Assembly: GCF_009557455.1 (NCBI RefSeq)
Contig: NZ_CP045651.1
Coordinates: 2,955,768-3,019,767, forward strand
Reading direction: 5' to 3'
Length of the DNA: 64,000 nucleotides
DNA from: Alistipes sp. dk3624
Lineage (GTDB): Bacteria > Bacteroidota > Bacteroidia > Bacteroidales > Rikenellaceae
Shown here: positions 1 to 9,059 of the stretch, piece after piece
Position numbering within the stretch: the first letter of the stretch is position 1
Layout of the letters: each line of letters begins with the position of its first letter
The notes under the pieces: generated by a model
Database searches by the model: none
Seen by the model: the letters and a program-made list of their open reading frames with translations, nothing else
Told to the model about the DNA's origin: nothing
Translations under genes and position numbers: made by a program

Positions 1-665
1 CCGCAGACGAAGATTACGACGTCGAACCGCCGGACGAACTCTTTTAGGTGCGGGTTCCGGTTCGAAACCTGCCGGCAGATCGTATCGTTGACGGTCACCT
101 GCGACGGGTCGGCGGAGCGTTCCAGGATGGTTCGGTGCACCTCTTCGAACAGGGCAAGGCTCTGCGTGGTTTGCGACAGCAGGTAAACGGGTCTCGTGAA
201 GTCGATGTTGTCCAGGTCGTCGAGCGTTTCGATGACGATCGCATCCCCGTCGACCTGTCCGGTCAGGCCGACCACTTCGGCATGACCCCGTTTGCCGAGG
301 ATCACGACCTGGCCGTTGCAACCGCTCATTTGTTCGTGCGCCTTTTTGACCAGCGTTTGCAGGCGGGCCACCACCGGGCACGTAGCGTCGATCAGGCGGA
401 TACGGTGGGCCGCTGCCAGCGCATAGGTCGTCGGCGGTTCCCCGTGCGCGCGGATCAGCACCGTCTGTCCGTCCAACTCTGGAAAATGGCTGTGTGCGAT
501 GGTTTCAAGCCCGAGCTTCTCGAGTCGCTGGACTTCGACGCGATTGTGTACGATATCTCCCAGCGAAAAGACCTTGCCGAGTTCTGCGAGCGATTCCTCC
601 GCCTTGGTGATGGCTTTGACCACTCCGAAACAAAATCCCGATTTGTCGTCTATTTCGATGTACAT
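1..665 (-). CDS. ispH: 4-hydroxy-3-methylbut-2-enyl diphosphate reductase, C-terminus cut by window edge
   Basis: This gene encodes the last enzyme of the MEP isoprenoid pathway, which reduces HMBPP to IPP and DMAPP with a [4Fe-4S] cluster. Translating the minus strand from the ATG at 663-665 gives a protein starting MYIEIDDKSGFCFGV. It contains the family's cluster cysteines in GFCFGV, DATCPVV and NDTICRQ, plus the IRAHGEPP motif. About 221 residues are present of the usual 280 to 290, so the missing part lies before base 1. The start overlaps the end of cmk by 16 bases, suggesting translational coupling; the cmk-ispH pair is common in Bacteroidetes. Confidence 0.93.
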   Translation of the reverse strand, partial: MYIEIDDKSGFCFGVVKAITKAEESLAELGKVFSLGDIVHNRVEVQRLEKLGLETIAHSHFPELDGQTVLIRAHGEPPTTYALAAAHRIRLIDATCPVVARLQTLVKKAHEQMSGCNGQVVILGKRGHAEVVGLTGQVDGDAIVIETLDDLDNIDFTRPVYLLSQTTQSLALFEEVHRTILERSADPSQVTVNDTICRQVSNRNPHLKEFVRRFDVVIFVC

Positions 666-1369
666 GGAGCGCAGGTTATTTTTTCGATCCGCCGCATCAC
701 CCAATCCATTTGCTCGGGGAGGGTCATGTGGCTGTTGTCCAGGACGACGGCGTCTTCGGCCTGCCTGAGCGGGCTGACGGCGCGCGTCTGGTCGGCATGG
801 TCGCGCTCGCGCAGGTTTCGTTCGACCTCTTCCAGCGACACTTTTTCGCCTTTGACTTCCAGCTCCTTGTAGCGCCGTTGCGCGCGGATCGCCGGGTCGG
901 CCGTCATGAAGATTTTCAGTTCGGCGTCCGGGAATACGACGGTGCCGATATCGCGTCCGTCCATCACGATCCCTTTCTGCCGTCCCAGTTGCTGCTGCTG
1001 CCGGACGAGTTGCTCGCGTACGGCAGCAATGCCGCTGACTTTGCTGACCAGGTCGCTGACTTCGATGCTGCGAATCCGTTTTTCGACGTTTTCGCCGTTC
1101 AGGAAGATATCGCTCGCTCCGCGTTCGGAGTTGAATGCGAACGTGATCTCTATCTCGGGAAGCATCGCGATCAGCAGCGCTTCGTTCACGTCCCCGTCCT
1201 GTACGGCGCCGTGCCTCAGGCCGTACAGCGTTACGGCCCGGTACATCGCTCCGGTGTCGATGAATACGTAGCCGATCCGCGCGGCGATCTCTTTCGCAAA
1301 AGTGCTTTTGCCGCACGATGAAAAACCGTCGATCGCGATAACGATCTTTTTAGTAGGGGAATATTTCAT
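650..1369 (-). CDS. cmk: Cytidylate kinase
   Basis: CMP/dCMP kinase transfers phosphate from ATP to CMP in cytosolic pyrimidine nucleotide metabolism. The 239-residue protein has a P-loop (GFSSCGKST) near residue 15, the IDTGAMYRAVT substrate motif near 37-47, and the DGRDIGTVVFPDA motif typical of Cmk. Its length is normal for the family. It lies between the LysE-type transporter gene (20-base overlap at its start) and ispH (16-base overlap at its end), so all three are probably one transcript. Confidence 0.96.
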   Translation of the reverse strand: MKYSPTKKIVIAIDGFSSCGKSTFAKEIAARIGYVFIDTGAMYRAVTLYGLRHGAVQDGDVNEALLIAMLPEIEITFAFNSERGASDIFLNGENVEKRIRSIEVSDLVSKVSGIAAVREQLVRQQQQLGRQKGIVMDGRDIGTVVFPDAELKIFMTADPAIRAQRRYKELEVKGEKVSLEEVERNLRERDHADQTRAVSPLRQAEDAVVLDNSHMTLPEQMDWVMRRIEKITCAPCTSK

Positions 1370-2012
1370 GGACAGGTACTTTCATGTGAATGAAGATGGA
1401 TAAAATGGCTGCGGCTCCGAGCATCACGATGACGCTTCCCGATATCCGGTTCATCCACAGCAGGTGGCGGGGCCGGAATTTGCGACGCAGAAAGCTGATG
1501 CAGAACGTCAGCAAGAACCACCACAGCGAAGTGCCGCACAGCACGCCGAGGATCATCAGCAGGCCGTTGGCGTACGGGATTCCTTCGTGGTTGACGCCGA
1601 GCGCCGCGAACAGCGCGACGAAGATCAGGATATAAGCCGGATTGGCCAGCGTAATCAGCAACACCGACAGGTAGTCGCTCCACAGGTTGCTGCCTTTGCC
1701 GGCCCGGTTGCGGCGGATCTGCCCGACCGGATTTTTCAGCAGGATGGTCATGCCTACGATAATGACCGAGATGCCTCCGAGCACTTTGATGATAACCATG
1801 TTGTCTTCGATGAAAGAGAGCACGACCGTCAGCGAAAACAAGGCGACGGTAGCGAAAAGCGTGTCGGCGGAGGCGGCTCCCAGACCCGATACGAATCCCG
1901 AACGCTGGCTTTTGCTCAGTGTCCGCTGGATGCACATCACGCCGATCGGCCCCAATGGAATGGAGGCCAGAAGTCCGATAACGATTCCTTTCAAAAAAAC
2001 TTCAAAACCCAT
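1350..2012 (-). CDS. LysE/RhtB-family amino-acid exporter
   Basis: This is a predicted inner-membrane exporter of the LysE superfamily, whose characterised members export amino acids; the substrate here cannot be told. The 220-residue protein has about six hydrophobic segments and the N-terminal signature GLLASIPLGPIGVMCIQRTL, with the conserved PxGP motif around residue 22. The long loop after the third helix is basic (RRNRAGKG). It is first in a minus-strand unit with cmk and ispH, and a TACTTTTG promoter box lies upstream at 2066-2073. Confidence 0.85.
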   Translation of the reverse strand: MGFEVFLKGIVIGLLASIPLGPIGVMCIQRTLSKSQRSGFVSGLGAASADTLFATVALFSLTVVLSFIEDNMVIIKVLGGISVIIVGMTILLKNPVGQIRRNRAGKGSNLWSDYLSVLLITLANPAYILIFVALFAALGVNHEGIPYANGLLMILGVLCGTSLWWFLLTFCISFLRRKFRPRHLLWMNRISGSVIVMLGAAAILSIFIHMKVPVHEIFPY

Positions 2013-2065
2013 AAATCATGCGTTTTCACGGAGATTTCGCAGTTGCGGCCGCGAAATCTTTCATG

Positions 2066-2093
2066 CAAAAGTAATAAATATAATCTATCTTTG
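2066..2093. promoter_or_regulatory. Divergent promoter boxes for LysE-cmk-ispH (-) and lnt (+)
   Basis: TACTTTTG reads on the minus strand at 2073-2066 and TATCTTTG on the plus strand at 2086-2093. Both fit the Bacteroidetes -7 consensus TAnnTTTG. They sit 54 bases before the LysE-family ATG and 21 bases before the lnt ATG at 2115. Confidence 0.6.
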
Positions 2094-2114
2094 CAGAACA
2101 GAAAAAGCGAAAAG

Positions 2115-3692
2115 ATGGGAAAACGTATTCTTTGTTTGCTGCTCAGCGTGGCGTTGTTTTCGATCCCGTGGCTCGGGGGAACTTCCCTGACGCTGTTCGT
2201 GGCTTTCGTCCCGCTGTTGTGGATTCAGAGCGACGTGGCCGCGAAAACGGGACGAAGGGGGAAGCCGTTGCGATTCTGGCCCTATGCGGTGGCGACTTTC
2301 ACGCTGTGGTGGCTCGCGACGGTCTGGTGGGTCGGTTTCGCGGCCGTGATCGGGGTCGTTGCGGCGACGGTGACCGGAACGGTATTGATGTCGGGGGCCT
2401 TTCTGATCTACCATGCCGTCTGGCGCAGGGCCAAACGGGCGCTGGCCTACACGGTGTTGGTCAGCGGTTGGATCGCTTACGAATATCTTTTCCTGAACGG
2501 CGAGATCTCGTTCCCGTGGCTGGTGCTCGGCAACGGGTTCTCGATGGACGTGAAGTTAGTGCAGTGGTACGAATACACCGGTGCGCTCGGCGGATCGCTG
2601 TGGGTGCTGGTGGTGAACCTGCTTGTGTTCGAAGCGTGGAAACGGCGACGCGAGCCCGTCCGGTGGATCGCTCCGGCGGTGGCGTTGCTGCTGCCCGCGG
2701 TCGTTTCGCTGATTATGTATGCCACATACGAAGAGCCGTCCGAACGGACGAAAATAACGGTCGTTCAGCCGAATATCGACCCTTACCATGAAAAATTCGT
2801 TTTGAAGCAGAGCGAACAGAACGAACTGTTGATCGGGTTGATGGACCAGGCGCCGCAAGACGCCGACCTGATCGTGGCTCCGGAAACGGCGATCGATGAA
2901 TATTTCTGGGAAGAATACCTGGAACGGACGCCTTCGATGCTGCTGTTTCACGATTTTATCCGGCAGCGCAAACCGGGGACGATGGTGGTGACCGGTGCGA
3001 ATACGTATGTTCCTTACGATTCCGAAGAGACCGCGTCCCCTACGGCGCGCGAGCGGGGCGGACAATGGTACGATGTTTTCAACACGGCGTTGGGGCTCGA
3101 TTCGACGGAAGCGATCAAAATACACCATAAAGGGAAACTGGTGATCGGGGCGGAGATGCTCCCTTATTATTCGGTGATTCGAAAATGGAAATTCTTATTC
3201 GTCGATCTGGGCGGATTGTCCGGACAGATCGGATACGGGAAAGTGCGCGAGGTGTTTACCGCTCCGGGCGGCGTCCGTGCCGGGCCGGCGATCTGTTACG
3301 AGGCGGTTTACGGCGAATATTTCACCGAGTTCGTTCGCAACGGGGCGCAGGTGATGTGCGTGATTTCGAACGACGGCTGGTGGCGGGATACGCCCGGACA
3401 TCGCTATCTGTTCGCTTATTCGCGGTTGCGGGCCGTCGAAAACCGGCGTAGCATCGCCCGCAGCGCCAATACCGGTATTTCCGGATTCATCGACCAGCGC
3501 GGCGACGTGTTGCAAAAACTCGGATGGGACCAGCGCGGAGCGCTGACCGATTCGTTGAGCCTGAACGACAGGATGACTTTTTATACCCGTTACGGGGATG
3601 TGATCGGTCGGGTGTCGAGCTATGTGTTCGTGCTGGGCCTGCTCTATTTCATGGCCTACCGTTTCCGGCGGAAGAGCCATATCGTCGATTAA
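2115..3692 (+). CDS. lnt: Apolipoprotein N-acyltransferase
   Basis: Lnt adds the third acyl chain to the N-terminal cysteine of lipoproteins in the inner membrane. The 525-residue protein starts MGKRILCLLLSVALF; the open frame extends further upstream, but the TATCTTTG promoter at 2086-2093 and the hydrophobic N-terminus fix the ATG at 2115. Several membrane segments fill the first 200 residues, followed by a nitrilase-fold domain with catalytic-type residues in VAPETAIDE (Glu), HKGKLVIGAEMLP (Lys) and GPAICYEAVYGE (Cys). Length and layout match the family. The many SPII lipoproteins in this window are its likely substrates. A terminator-like hairpin separates it from folC. Confidence 0.93.
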   Translation: MGKRILCLLLSVALFSIPWLGGTSLTLFVAFVPLLWIQSDVAAKTGRRGKPLRFWPYAVATFTLWWLATVWWVGFAAVIGVVAATVTGTVLMSGAFLIYHAVWRRAKRALAYTVLVSGWIAYEYLFLNGEISFPWLVLGNGFSMDVKLVQWYEYTGALGGSLWVLVVNLLVFEAWKRRREPVRWIAPAVALLLPAVVSLIMYATYEEPSERTKITVVQPNIDPYHEKFVLKQSEQNELLIGLMDQAPQDADLIVAPETAIDEYFWEEYLERTPSMLLFHDFIRQRKPGTMVVTGANTYVPYDSEETASPTARERGGQWYDVFNTALGLDSTEAIKIHHKGKLVIGAEMLPYYSVIRKWKFLFVDLGGLSGQIGYGKVREVFTAPGGVRAGPAICYEAVYGEYFTEFVRNGAQVMCVISNDGWWRDTPGHRYLFAYSRLRAVENRRSIARSANTGISGFIDQRGDVLQKLGWDQRGALTDSLSLNDRMTFYTRYGDVIGRVSSYVFVLGLLYFMAYRFRRKSHIVD

Positions 3693-3698
3693 AAGTGT

Positions 3699-3730
3699 AC
3701 CTTCCGGTTTTTGCCCGGAAGGTTTTGTTT
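3699..3730 (+). terminator. Intrinsic terminator after lnt
   Basis: Arms ACCTTCCGG (3699-3707) and CCGGAAGGT (3715-3723) enclose a seven-base loop and are followed by TTTGTTTGT. The site lies just after the lnt stop and before folC. Confidence 0.65.
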
Positions 3731-3747
3731 GTCCAAATAGTATTCGA

Positions 3748-5037
3748 ATGACTTATCAGCAGACGCTCGATTTTTTGTATAATTCGCTGCCGGTGTTTCA
3801 GCACGTCGGCGGTAGCGCTTACAAGGCCGGATTCGATAATATCGTGGCGCTGGAGGAGGCTTTGGGGAATCCGCACCGCAAAATCCGCAGCGTTCACGTA
3901 GCCGGGACGAACGGTAAAGGCTCCGTGTCGCATATGGTCGCTTCGACGCTGACGGCGGCCGGATATCGGACGGGGCTTTTCACTTCGCCGCACCTGAAGG
4001 ATTTCCGGGAACGCATCCGGATCGACGGACGAATGATTTCCGAGGAGGAAGTGATCGGTTTCGTCGAACGGAATCGCGGGACGATCGACCGGGTGCAGCC
4101 TTCGTTTTTCGAGATCACTACGGCCATTGCATTCGATTGTTTTGCGCGGCACGAGGTCGATGTAGCGGTGGTCGAAGTCGGAATGGGCGGCCGTCTCGAT
4201 TCGACCAACATCATCCGTCCGTTGGTGAGCGTCATTACCAACATCGGTTACGATCACACGCAGTTTCTCGGCGATACGCTCGAAGAAATCGCCGGCGAAA
4301 AGGCCGGGATCATCAAGGAGGATACGCCGGTGGTCGTCGGCGAAAGCCGGATCGAAACGCAGCTCGTTTTTATCGACAAAGCCAAAGCATCCCGCGCCCC
4401 GATTCTCTTTGCCGACCAGACCTACCGGGTGCTCGGACAGATTTCCCGGCCGCAGGGACAGTCTTTCGAAATCGAAAACCGGCTGGACGGCTCTCGCTTC
4501 CGGATCGACAGCGATCTGCCGGGACTGTATCAGCGCAAGAACGTATTGACGGCGCTGACGGCGCTGGACGTACTGAACGGGGCGGGCGGGCTTTCCATCT
4601 CACGGGAACAGGTGTTTCGGGGAATTGCGACGGCGGCCCGGACGACCGGGTTGATGGGACGCTGGCAGCAGTTGGGCGAACGCCCGCTGGTTGTGTGCGA
4701 TACCGGTCACAATGAAGCCGGAATTACGGAAGTGGCGGCGCAGCTTGCCGCGCAGCATTATCGCAAACTCTTGATGGTCGTCGGCTTCGTCGAGGACAAG
4801 GACTTGTCGAAGGTATTGCCGCTGTTGCCGAAAGACGCTTACTATTTTTTTACCCGGGCGGCGATCCGGCGCGCGCTCGACGAAAAAGAACTGGCGCGGC
4901 GCGCGGGAGCGTACGGATTGCGCGGGGAATGCGTCGGAAGCGTTTCCGAGGCGCTCCGTTTGGCCAGGTCGCAGGCCGGCCCGGAAGATCTGATATTCGT
5001 CGGCGGTAGCACGTATGTCGTGGCGGAGATCATCTGA
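3748..5037 (+). CDS. folC: Folylpolyglutamate synthase / dihydrofolate synthase
   Basis: FolC joins glutamate to dihydropteroate and extends polyglutamate tails on folates, using ATP in the cytosol. The 429-residue protein begins MTYQQTLDFLYNSLPVFQ, the usual Bacteroidetes FolC N-terminus, so the ATG at 3748 is preferred over upstream in-frame codons. It has the Mur-ligase P-loop VAGTNGKGSVSH near residue 52, a TSPHLKDFRERI motif, the VVEVGMGGRLDSTN motif and a C-terminal ligase domain with CDTGHNEAG. It ends just before a strong bidirectional terminator. Confidence 0.95.
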   Translation: MTYQQTLDFLYNSLPVFQHVGGSAYKAGFDNIVALEEALGNPHRKIRSVHVAGTNGKGSVSHMVASTLTAAGYRTGLFTSPHLKDFRERIRIDGRMISEEEVIGFVERNRGTIDRVQPSFFEITTAIAFDCFARHEVDVAVVEVGMGGRLDSTNIIRPLVSVITNIGYDHTQFLGDTLEEIAGEKAGIIKEDTPVVVGESRIETQLVFIDKAKASRAPILFADQTYRVLGQISRPQGQSFEIENRLDGSRFRIDSDLPGLYQRKNVLTALTALDVLNGAGGLSISREQVFRGIATAARTTGLMGRWQQLGERPLVVCDTGHNEAGITEVAAQLAAQHYRKLLMVVGFVEDKDLSKVLPLLPKDAYYFFTRAAIRRALDEKELARRAGAYGLRGECVGSVSEALRLARSQAGPEDLIFVGGSTYVVAEII

Positions 5038-5051
5038 TCTTTGTCGGGGAT

Positions 5052-5099
5052 AAAAACGATCAGGCCGGCACTCGTTGGGGTGCCGGCCTGATCGTTTTT
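5052..5099. terminator. Bidirectional terminator between folC and the GH71/99-like block
   Basis: A perfect 20-base inverted repeat (5052-5071 and 5080-5099) has an eight-base loop. A-runs at one foot and T-runs at the other make it work for folC on the plus strand and the glycosidase gene on the minus strand. Confidence 0.88.
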
Positions 5100-5109
5100 C
5101 GAGAAGAGT

Positions 5110-7008
5110 CTATTTGACCGTGTAGATAAAATTGAAACGCGCTCCCGGCGCAGCGTCGCCGCAGGTATAAAACTGCGAGGCGTTGTATTCGGGTTTGCCC
5201 GATTCTGTATTTTTCGGCATGTTGTCCACCCATTTGAATTCGAGGTCGATTTTATCCTTGATTCCGAGTATCGACCGTTTCATCCGAATCGCCATTTTGT
5301 TGCCTTTGACGACGTAATCGAAATCTCCGGCTTTATCCCATTCGCATTTGCCTCCGACGTTTTTCGAGACGGTTCCGGTCGATGCGTCCGGCGTTTCGTA
5401 ATTGACGACGTAGTCGTAGCCTTCCCATCCGGTCGATTTGTTCCGGTCGATGTCGATGAAAAGCATCATCCAGTTTTCGTCCTGCGGAGAGGTCATCGCC
5501 GAAGCGGTTTCGACATAGAAGTAGATGTATTCGGCATCGCGGGCGATTTTCGCATCGACGATATCGTTGCGTCCCAGCGAGCTGTTGTAATACTTGTCGG
5601 CATGCCCGGCGTGGGCCCGCTTGATCGCGTTTCCCTTGTAGTGCCTGAAGTCGGGTTTCACGTCTGTCCAAGCTGCCATCGAGTCGAGTTTGATCGTTTT
5701 GGCTTCCGACGCATATTCGCGCTGGGTCATGCCTTTGAATTTACGCACGTTCTGGATCAGTTGGTAATAATAGGTGTCTCCCCTGTAATTGCCGTCGGCG
5801 TCCCACCATTCGTTGTTCGGTTCGATGTCCCGGCTGTGTTCCCAATCGAATTGGTCGACGAACGAGAACGGGTCGCCCTGCCATCCCGTATCCCATTTCC
5901 CGGCGATGTATTCGTTCCATCCGGTGACGAAAATCAGGTACGGATCGAGCTGGATGCCGCGGTCCCATTGTTCCTGGAAATTGGCTCCGTACAGGTAAGA
6001 GTCCGGGCGCGTGTCCCAACTTTTGTTCTTTCCCGTGTAGCTTCGTCCCAACGTACCGGGAATATTGAATGCGCTGGCATGGTAGTAGTTCGAAGCGCAG
6101 GTATTCTGGGCTACGCCGACCGCTACTTCCTCGTTATAGGCGTATTTGTTCTGCGGGTAAATCTCCAGCCAGCCCCACTGGGTGTTGTTCGAAGGGCCGT
6201 TGACGTAGTCCGCCTGACCGGGCCGGAATGTGAAGAAATTCTTCATTTCACGGTCTTCGGCGTTGTTCGTCGGGATGTTGTCGTTATAACCCATCAGCAT
6301 CGGCTTGCCCTGCCAGGTGAACCAGAGGTTCTGGTATTTGCGGACTTTATACACGTCGTTGTACAGCCTTTTGATCATGTCGTACGATGCGTCGCTCGGC
6401 CCGAAAGGAAGCAGGAACGAAATTTTCGGGACTTTCACGCCGTCCTTACGCGCCTGATCCCAGGTTTTCATCAGGGCATTGTAAGACTCGTCCCACAGGA
6501 ACGGCGCGTTCGTGCAGTCGAAGAACACGACGTCGACTCCGGCGTCGGCGAGCATTTCGGCATGTTTGCGCAGTACGTACGGGTCGGTCGTCCGGTAATA
6601 GCCGAACAGCGGTTCGCCCCAGAAGTGCGTATTGCTGCCTCCGCGGTCCCATACCGGGTTGTCCTTCTCCTTGATGGCATTGGGGTTCTCTTTCAAAATT
6701 TGGGAAATATTTCCGACCGTACCGTAACTGACCATGTTGGGGTTGTGCCACGTCCAGTAGAACATGGCTATGTATTTGTTTTTCTTTTTTGTGCCGGCCT
6801 GTTCGTAGTCGGGCAGTTTGCGTCCCAGCGGATCGGTGGCCGTCCACAGGTCGCTGTTTACCTGCGCTTCTTCGTAAACAGGACCGGGCGTATTGCCGCC
6901 GTTATCGCCTCCTTCGCCGCCGTCGCCTTTCTCCGGTTCGTCTTTCGAGCAGCCCGCCAGCAGAGCCAGCATCATCGCCAGAACGGATAGCCTTAAAAAA
7001 TTTTTCAT
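5110..7008 (-). CDS. GH71/99-like glycoside hydrolase lipoprotein, paralogue 1
   Basis: This is a predicted surface or periplasmic glycoside hydrolase. The SPII signal MKNFLRLSVLAMMLALLAGC places the lipid cysteine at residue 20; an in-frame ATG three codons earlier (7017) is the alternative start. A Gly/Glu/Asp-rich tether follows. The catalytic part begins at DLWTATDPLGRKLPDYE and shows the family motifs HAEMLADAGVDVVFFD, TGWNEYIAGKW near residue 364 and SRDIEPNNEWWD. A C-terminal beta-rich domain with IYFYVETAS and WMMLFIDIDRNKSTGWEG resembles CBM9/DOMON modules. It is the most divergent of five tandem paralogues and has its own promoter box (7067-7074) after a hairpin. The substrate is unknown; characterised GH99 and GH71 enzymes cut alpha-mannan or alpha-1,3-glucan. 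Confidence 0.82.
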   Translation of the reverse strand: MKNFLRLSVLAMMLALLAGCSKDEPEKGDGGEGGDNGGNTPGPVYEEAQVNSDLWTATDPLGRKLPDYEQAGTKKKNKYIAMFYWTWHNPNMVSYGTVGNISQILKENPNAIKEKDNPVWDRGGSNTHFWGEPLFGYYRTTDPYVLRKHAEMLADAGVDVVFFDCTNAPFLWDESYNALMKTWDQARKDGVKVPKISFLLPFGPSDASYDMIKRLYNDVYKVRKYQNLWFTWQGKPMLMGYNDNIPTNNAEDREMKNFFTFRPGQADYVNGPSNNTQWGWLEIYPQNKYAYNEEVAVGVAQNTCASNYYHASAFNIPGTLGRSYTGKNKSWDTRPDSYLYGANFQEQWDRGIQLDPYLIFVTGWNEYIAGKWDTGWQGDPFSFVDQFDWEHSRDIEPNNEWWDADGNYRGDTYYYQLIQNVRKFKGMTQREYASEAKTIKLDSMAAWTDVKPDFRHYKGNAIKRAHAGHADKYYNSSLGRNDIVDAKIARDAEYIYFYVETASAMTSPQDENWMMLFIDIDRNKSTGWEGYDYVVNYETPDASTGTVSKNVGGKCEWDKAGDFDYVVKGNKMAIRMKRSILGIKDKIDLEFKWVDNMPKNTESGKPEYNASQFYTCGDAAPGARFNFIYTVK

Positions 7009-7066
7009 ACGTATCATACATTTGAAATTTTAGGGAAATTGGTTAATAGTTGTATTCGTAAAATTA

Positions 7067-7074
7067 CAAAAATA
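7067..7074 (-). promoter_or_regulatory. Promoter -7 box for GH71/99-like paralogue 1
   Basis: TATTTTTG on the minus strand fits TAnnTTTG and lies about 58 bases before the ATG at 7008, between the hairpin at 7089-7124 and the gene. This suggests paralogue 1 can be transcribed separately from the upstream four. Confidence 0.45.
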
Positions 7075-7088
7075 TTTTTTCGGGACAA

Positions 7089-7124
7089 CCGGATTCCGGC
7101 AAGAAACGTTCTGCCGGAATCCGG
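7089..7124 (-). terminator. Hairpin between GH71/99-like paralogues 2 and 1
   Basis: Perfect 13-base arms CCGGATTCCGGCA (7089-7101) and TGCCGGAATCCGG (7112-7124) lie just after the stop of paralogue 2 on the minus strand. No clean T-run follows, so it may be a weak terminator or an mRNA-stabilising stem. Confidence 0.6.
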
Positions 7125-7138
7125 CCGATCCGAAGATT

Positions 7139-9025
7139 TTACTTTTTGAATTGGTAACGGTAACGGAACCGCCCGTTCGGGGCGGCGTCTCCGTCGGTCA
7201 GGCACTCTTGGATGTCGCCTTTGGATACGGCGTTGTCGATCCATTTGAAGTCGATCTTGAAGTCCCGGACGTTTTTGATTCCGAGGCTCGCCATCGGGAT
7301 CGCGAGTTCCATTTCGCTGCCTTCGACCCGGTAGCTGATCTCCTGCTGCGTTTCCCAGTTCCAATTGCCGCGGCATACGGCCAGCGAGGTGGTCGTTTCG
7401 TCGGTCACCTCGCCGTTGATCATATACTGGAAATGTTCCCAATTCGGCTTGTCGCTTCCGATTACGTTGATAAACAGTCGCATCCAGTTCTTGTCCTTGT
7501 ACGGCGTGATATCCGACGCGGTTTTTACGTAAAAGTAGAGGTAAGTGCCGTCATTAGCGACTTTCGCCTGGACGATGTCGTTGCGGCCGGTCGTATTGAC
7601 CAACTGTCCCATGCGTCCGTATCCGAAATGATTCCGGAAAGCGATGTCGCCCTTGTCGTCGGCGTAAGCCGCCTGCACCGGTTTCCATTCGTCGGTTTGG
7701 CCGTCGATCCGGATGGTGTCCGTCGTCGTGAACGTAGGCGACGGTTTGGTTCCTTTGAAACGACGGATGAAGTCGGCCATCTGGTAGTAATAATTATCTC
7801 CGTAATCGCCTCTCAGCGGTTCGATGTCGCGGCTGAACTCGTGGTTGTACTGGTCGACGAAGTAGGAGCCGCCGGCGGGCAACGGTTTGCCCAGCATGTA
7901 ATCTCCGCCGCTTTTGGAGATAAACCGTTGGGCGACCCATTCGTTCCAACCCGTAAAGAACAGGAATTGCGGATCGAGGGTATACGCCCTTTCGAACTGC
8001 GCCTTGAAATGGATGCCTTCTCCCGAACGCAGGGCGCTCGGTCCCGGCTGCACCTGGGTGTTTACGTTGTAACTGCGGCCGATGTTCGAGGTGGGGTGGG
8101 TCGCCGGCATCACCGAAACGCATTCGCGGACGCCGTTGTGCGTGCCTACTTTTTGCGGGTAGACCGATCCCCAGGGCCATTTGTCTTCTCCGTTGCCGAA
8201 CCAGGCGTCCGCCGAACTGTTGTTGCTCAGAAACCAGGCGTGGCGGATCGTAAAGAATCCTTTGACGGTCGACGAAACTTCGTCCGGGTTACAGAGCAGC
8301 AGCGGTTTGTGATCCCATTGGAACCAGAGGTCTTTGTACAGTCCCCGCAGGTAAATGTCCCGGTACACGGAATGTGCTGTCTCAGATGCGCCGGAGTGCA
8401 CAACGAACGCGAATTGGGGCGTTTGAGAGCCTTCTTTGCGCATCGCCGTATAGACGTCTCCTACCTTTTTGACTACGTCGAGGTAGGTGAATCCGTTGGT
8501 TACGTCGAACAGCACCACGTCGACGCCGGCATCGCTGAGCATCTGGGCGTGTTTGCGGATGACCCATTCGTCGTCGGATACGTAGTACCCCATGTAGGGT
8601 TCTCCCCAGTGATGGAAAATGTTTTCGGGCCCCAGTGCCGGATCGGTCGGATTCGCATTGAGCAGCTTCTGGATGTCGTAAGGACTTTCCACATCGGTTG
8701 CGGACGGCTTCTGAACGCCGCCCGTGTAGGTCGGCAATCCGGTGTCGTACGAGTGGCATCCCAGCCACAGGAAGTAAAAAATGCCCACTGTTTTTTCTCC
8801 GCGGGTTTCGGGCGTTTCGTAATTCACGCCGGGTTCGATGGTTCTGTCGAGGCCGTCGACCGACGTCCACGACAGGGGATCCACTTCGGCGATCACTTCT
8901 TCGGCGGGAGGCGTGGGATCGGGTCCGGGGTCTGGCCCTGGACCCTGGTTATCGGAATTTGTCTTGTCGTCTTTGCACCCGACGGTCAGCAGCGTGCAAA
9001 GGAGCACGCAAACGAATTTGTTCAT
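7139..9025 (-). CDS. GH71/99-like glycoside hydrolase lipoprotein, paralogue 2
   Basis: The 628-residue protein has an SPII signal MNKFVCVLLCTLLTVGC and a Pro/Gly/Asp-rich tether (residues about 20-42), so it is probably anchored in a membrane as a lipoprotein. The catalytic domain has the same plan as its neighbours: HHWGEPYMGYYVSDDEWVIRK, HAQMLSDAGVDVVLFDVTN, FTGWNEWVAQRF near residue 360 and FSRDIEPLRGDYGDNYYYQ. The C-terminal CBM9/DOMON-like domain includes LYFYVKTAS and WMRLFINV. The spacing to paralogue 3 upstream is 34 bases. Function is inferred from family resemblance only. Confidence 0.82.
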   Translation of the reverse strand: MNKFVCVLLCTLLTVGCKDDKTNSDNQGPGPDPGPDPTPPAEEVIAEVDPLSWTSVDGLDRTIEPGVNYETPETRGEKTVGIFYFLWLGCHSYDTGLPTYTGGVQKPSATDVESPYDIQKLLNANPTDPALGPENIFHHWGEPYMGYYVSDDEWVIRKHAQMLSDAGVDVVLFDVTNGFTYLDVVKKVGDVYTAMRKEGSQTPQFAFVVHSGASETAHSVYRDIYLRGLYKDLWFQWDHKPLLLCNPDEVSSTVKGFFTIRHAWFLSNNSSADAWFGNGEDKWPWGSVYPQKVGTHNGVRECVSVMPATHPTSNIGRSYNVNTQVQPGPSALRSGEGIHFKAQFERAYTLDPQFLFFTGWNEWVAQRFISKSGGDYMLGKPLPAGGSYFVDQYNHEFSRDIEPLRGDYGDNYYYQMADFIRRFKGTKPSPTFTTTDTIRIDGQTDEWKPVQAAYADDKGDIAFRNHFGYGRMGQLVNTTGRNDIVQAKVANDGTYLYFYVKTASDITPYKDKNWMRLFINVIGSDKPNWEHFQYMINGEVTDETTTSLAVCRGNWNWETQQEISYRVEGSEMELAIPMASLGIKNVRDFKIDFKWIDNAVSKGDIQECLTDGDAAPNGRFRYRYQFKK

Positions 9026-9059
9026 GGGTGTGTTTTAGGTTATTAAAATTCAGACGTTT

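Noticed and set aside
1464..2114. N-terminal extension of 217 codons before lnt
   Set aside because: It is antisense to the LysE-family exporter, lacks any known motif, and the lnt promoter and signal-anchor start at 2086-2115.
5602..6990. Long plus-strand open frame opposite GH71/99-like paralogue 1, and similar ones at 7151-9046, 9756-11087, 10892-12457 and 12730-13917
   Set aside because: These are antisense shadows of GC-rich real genes; composition is Arg/Val/Phe-rich and no motif is seen.
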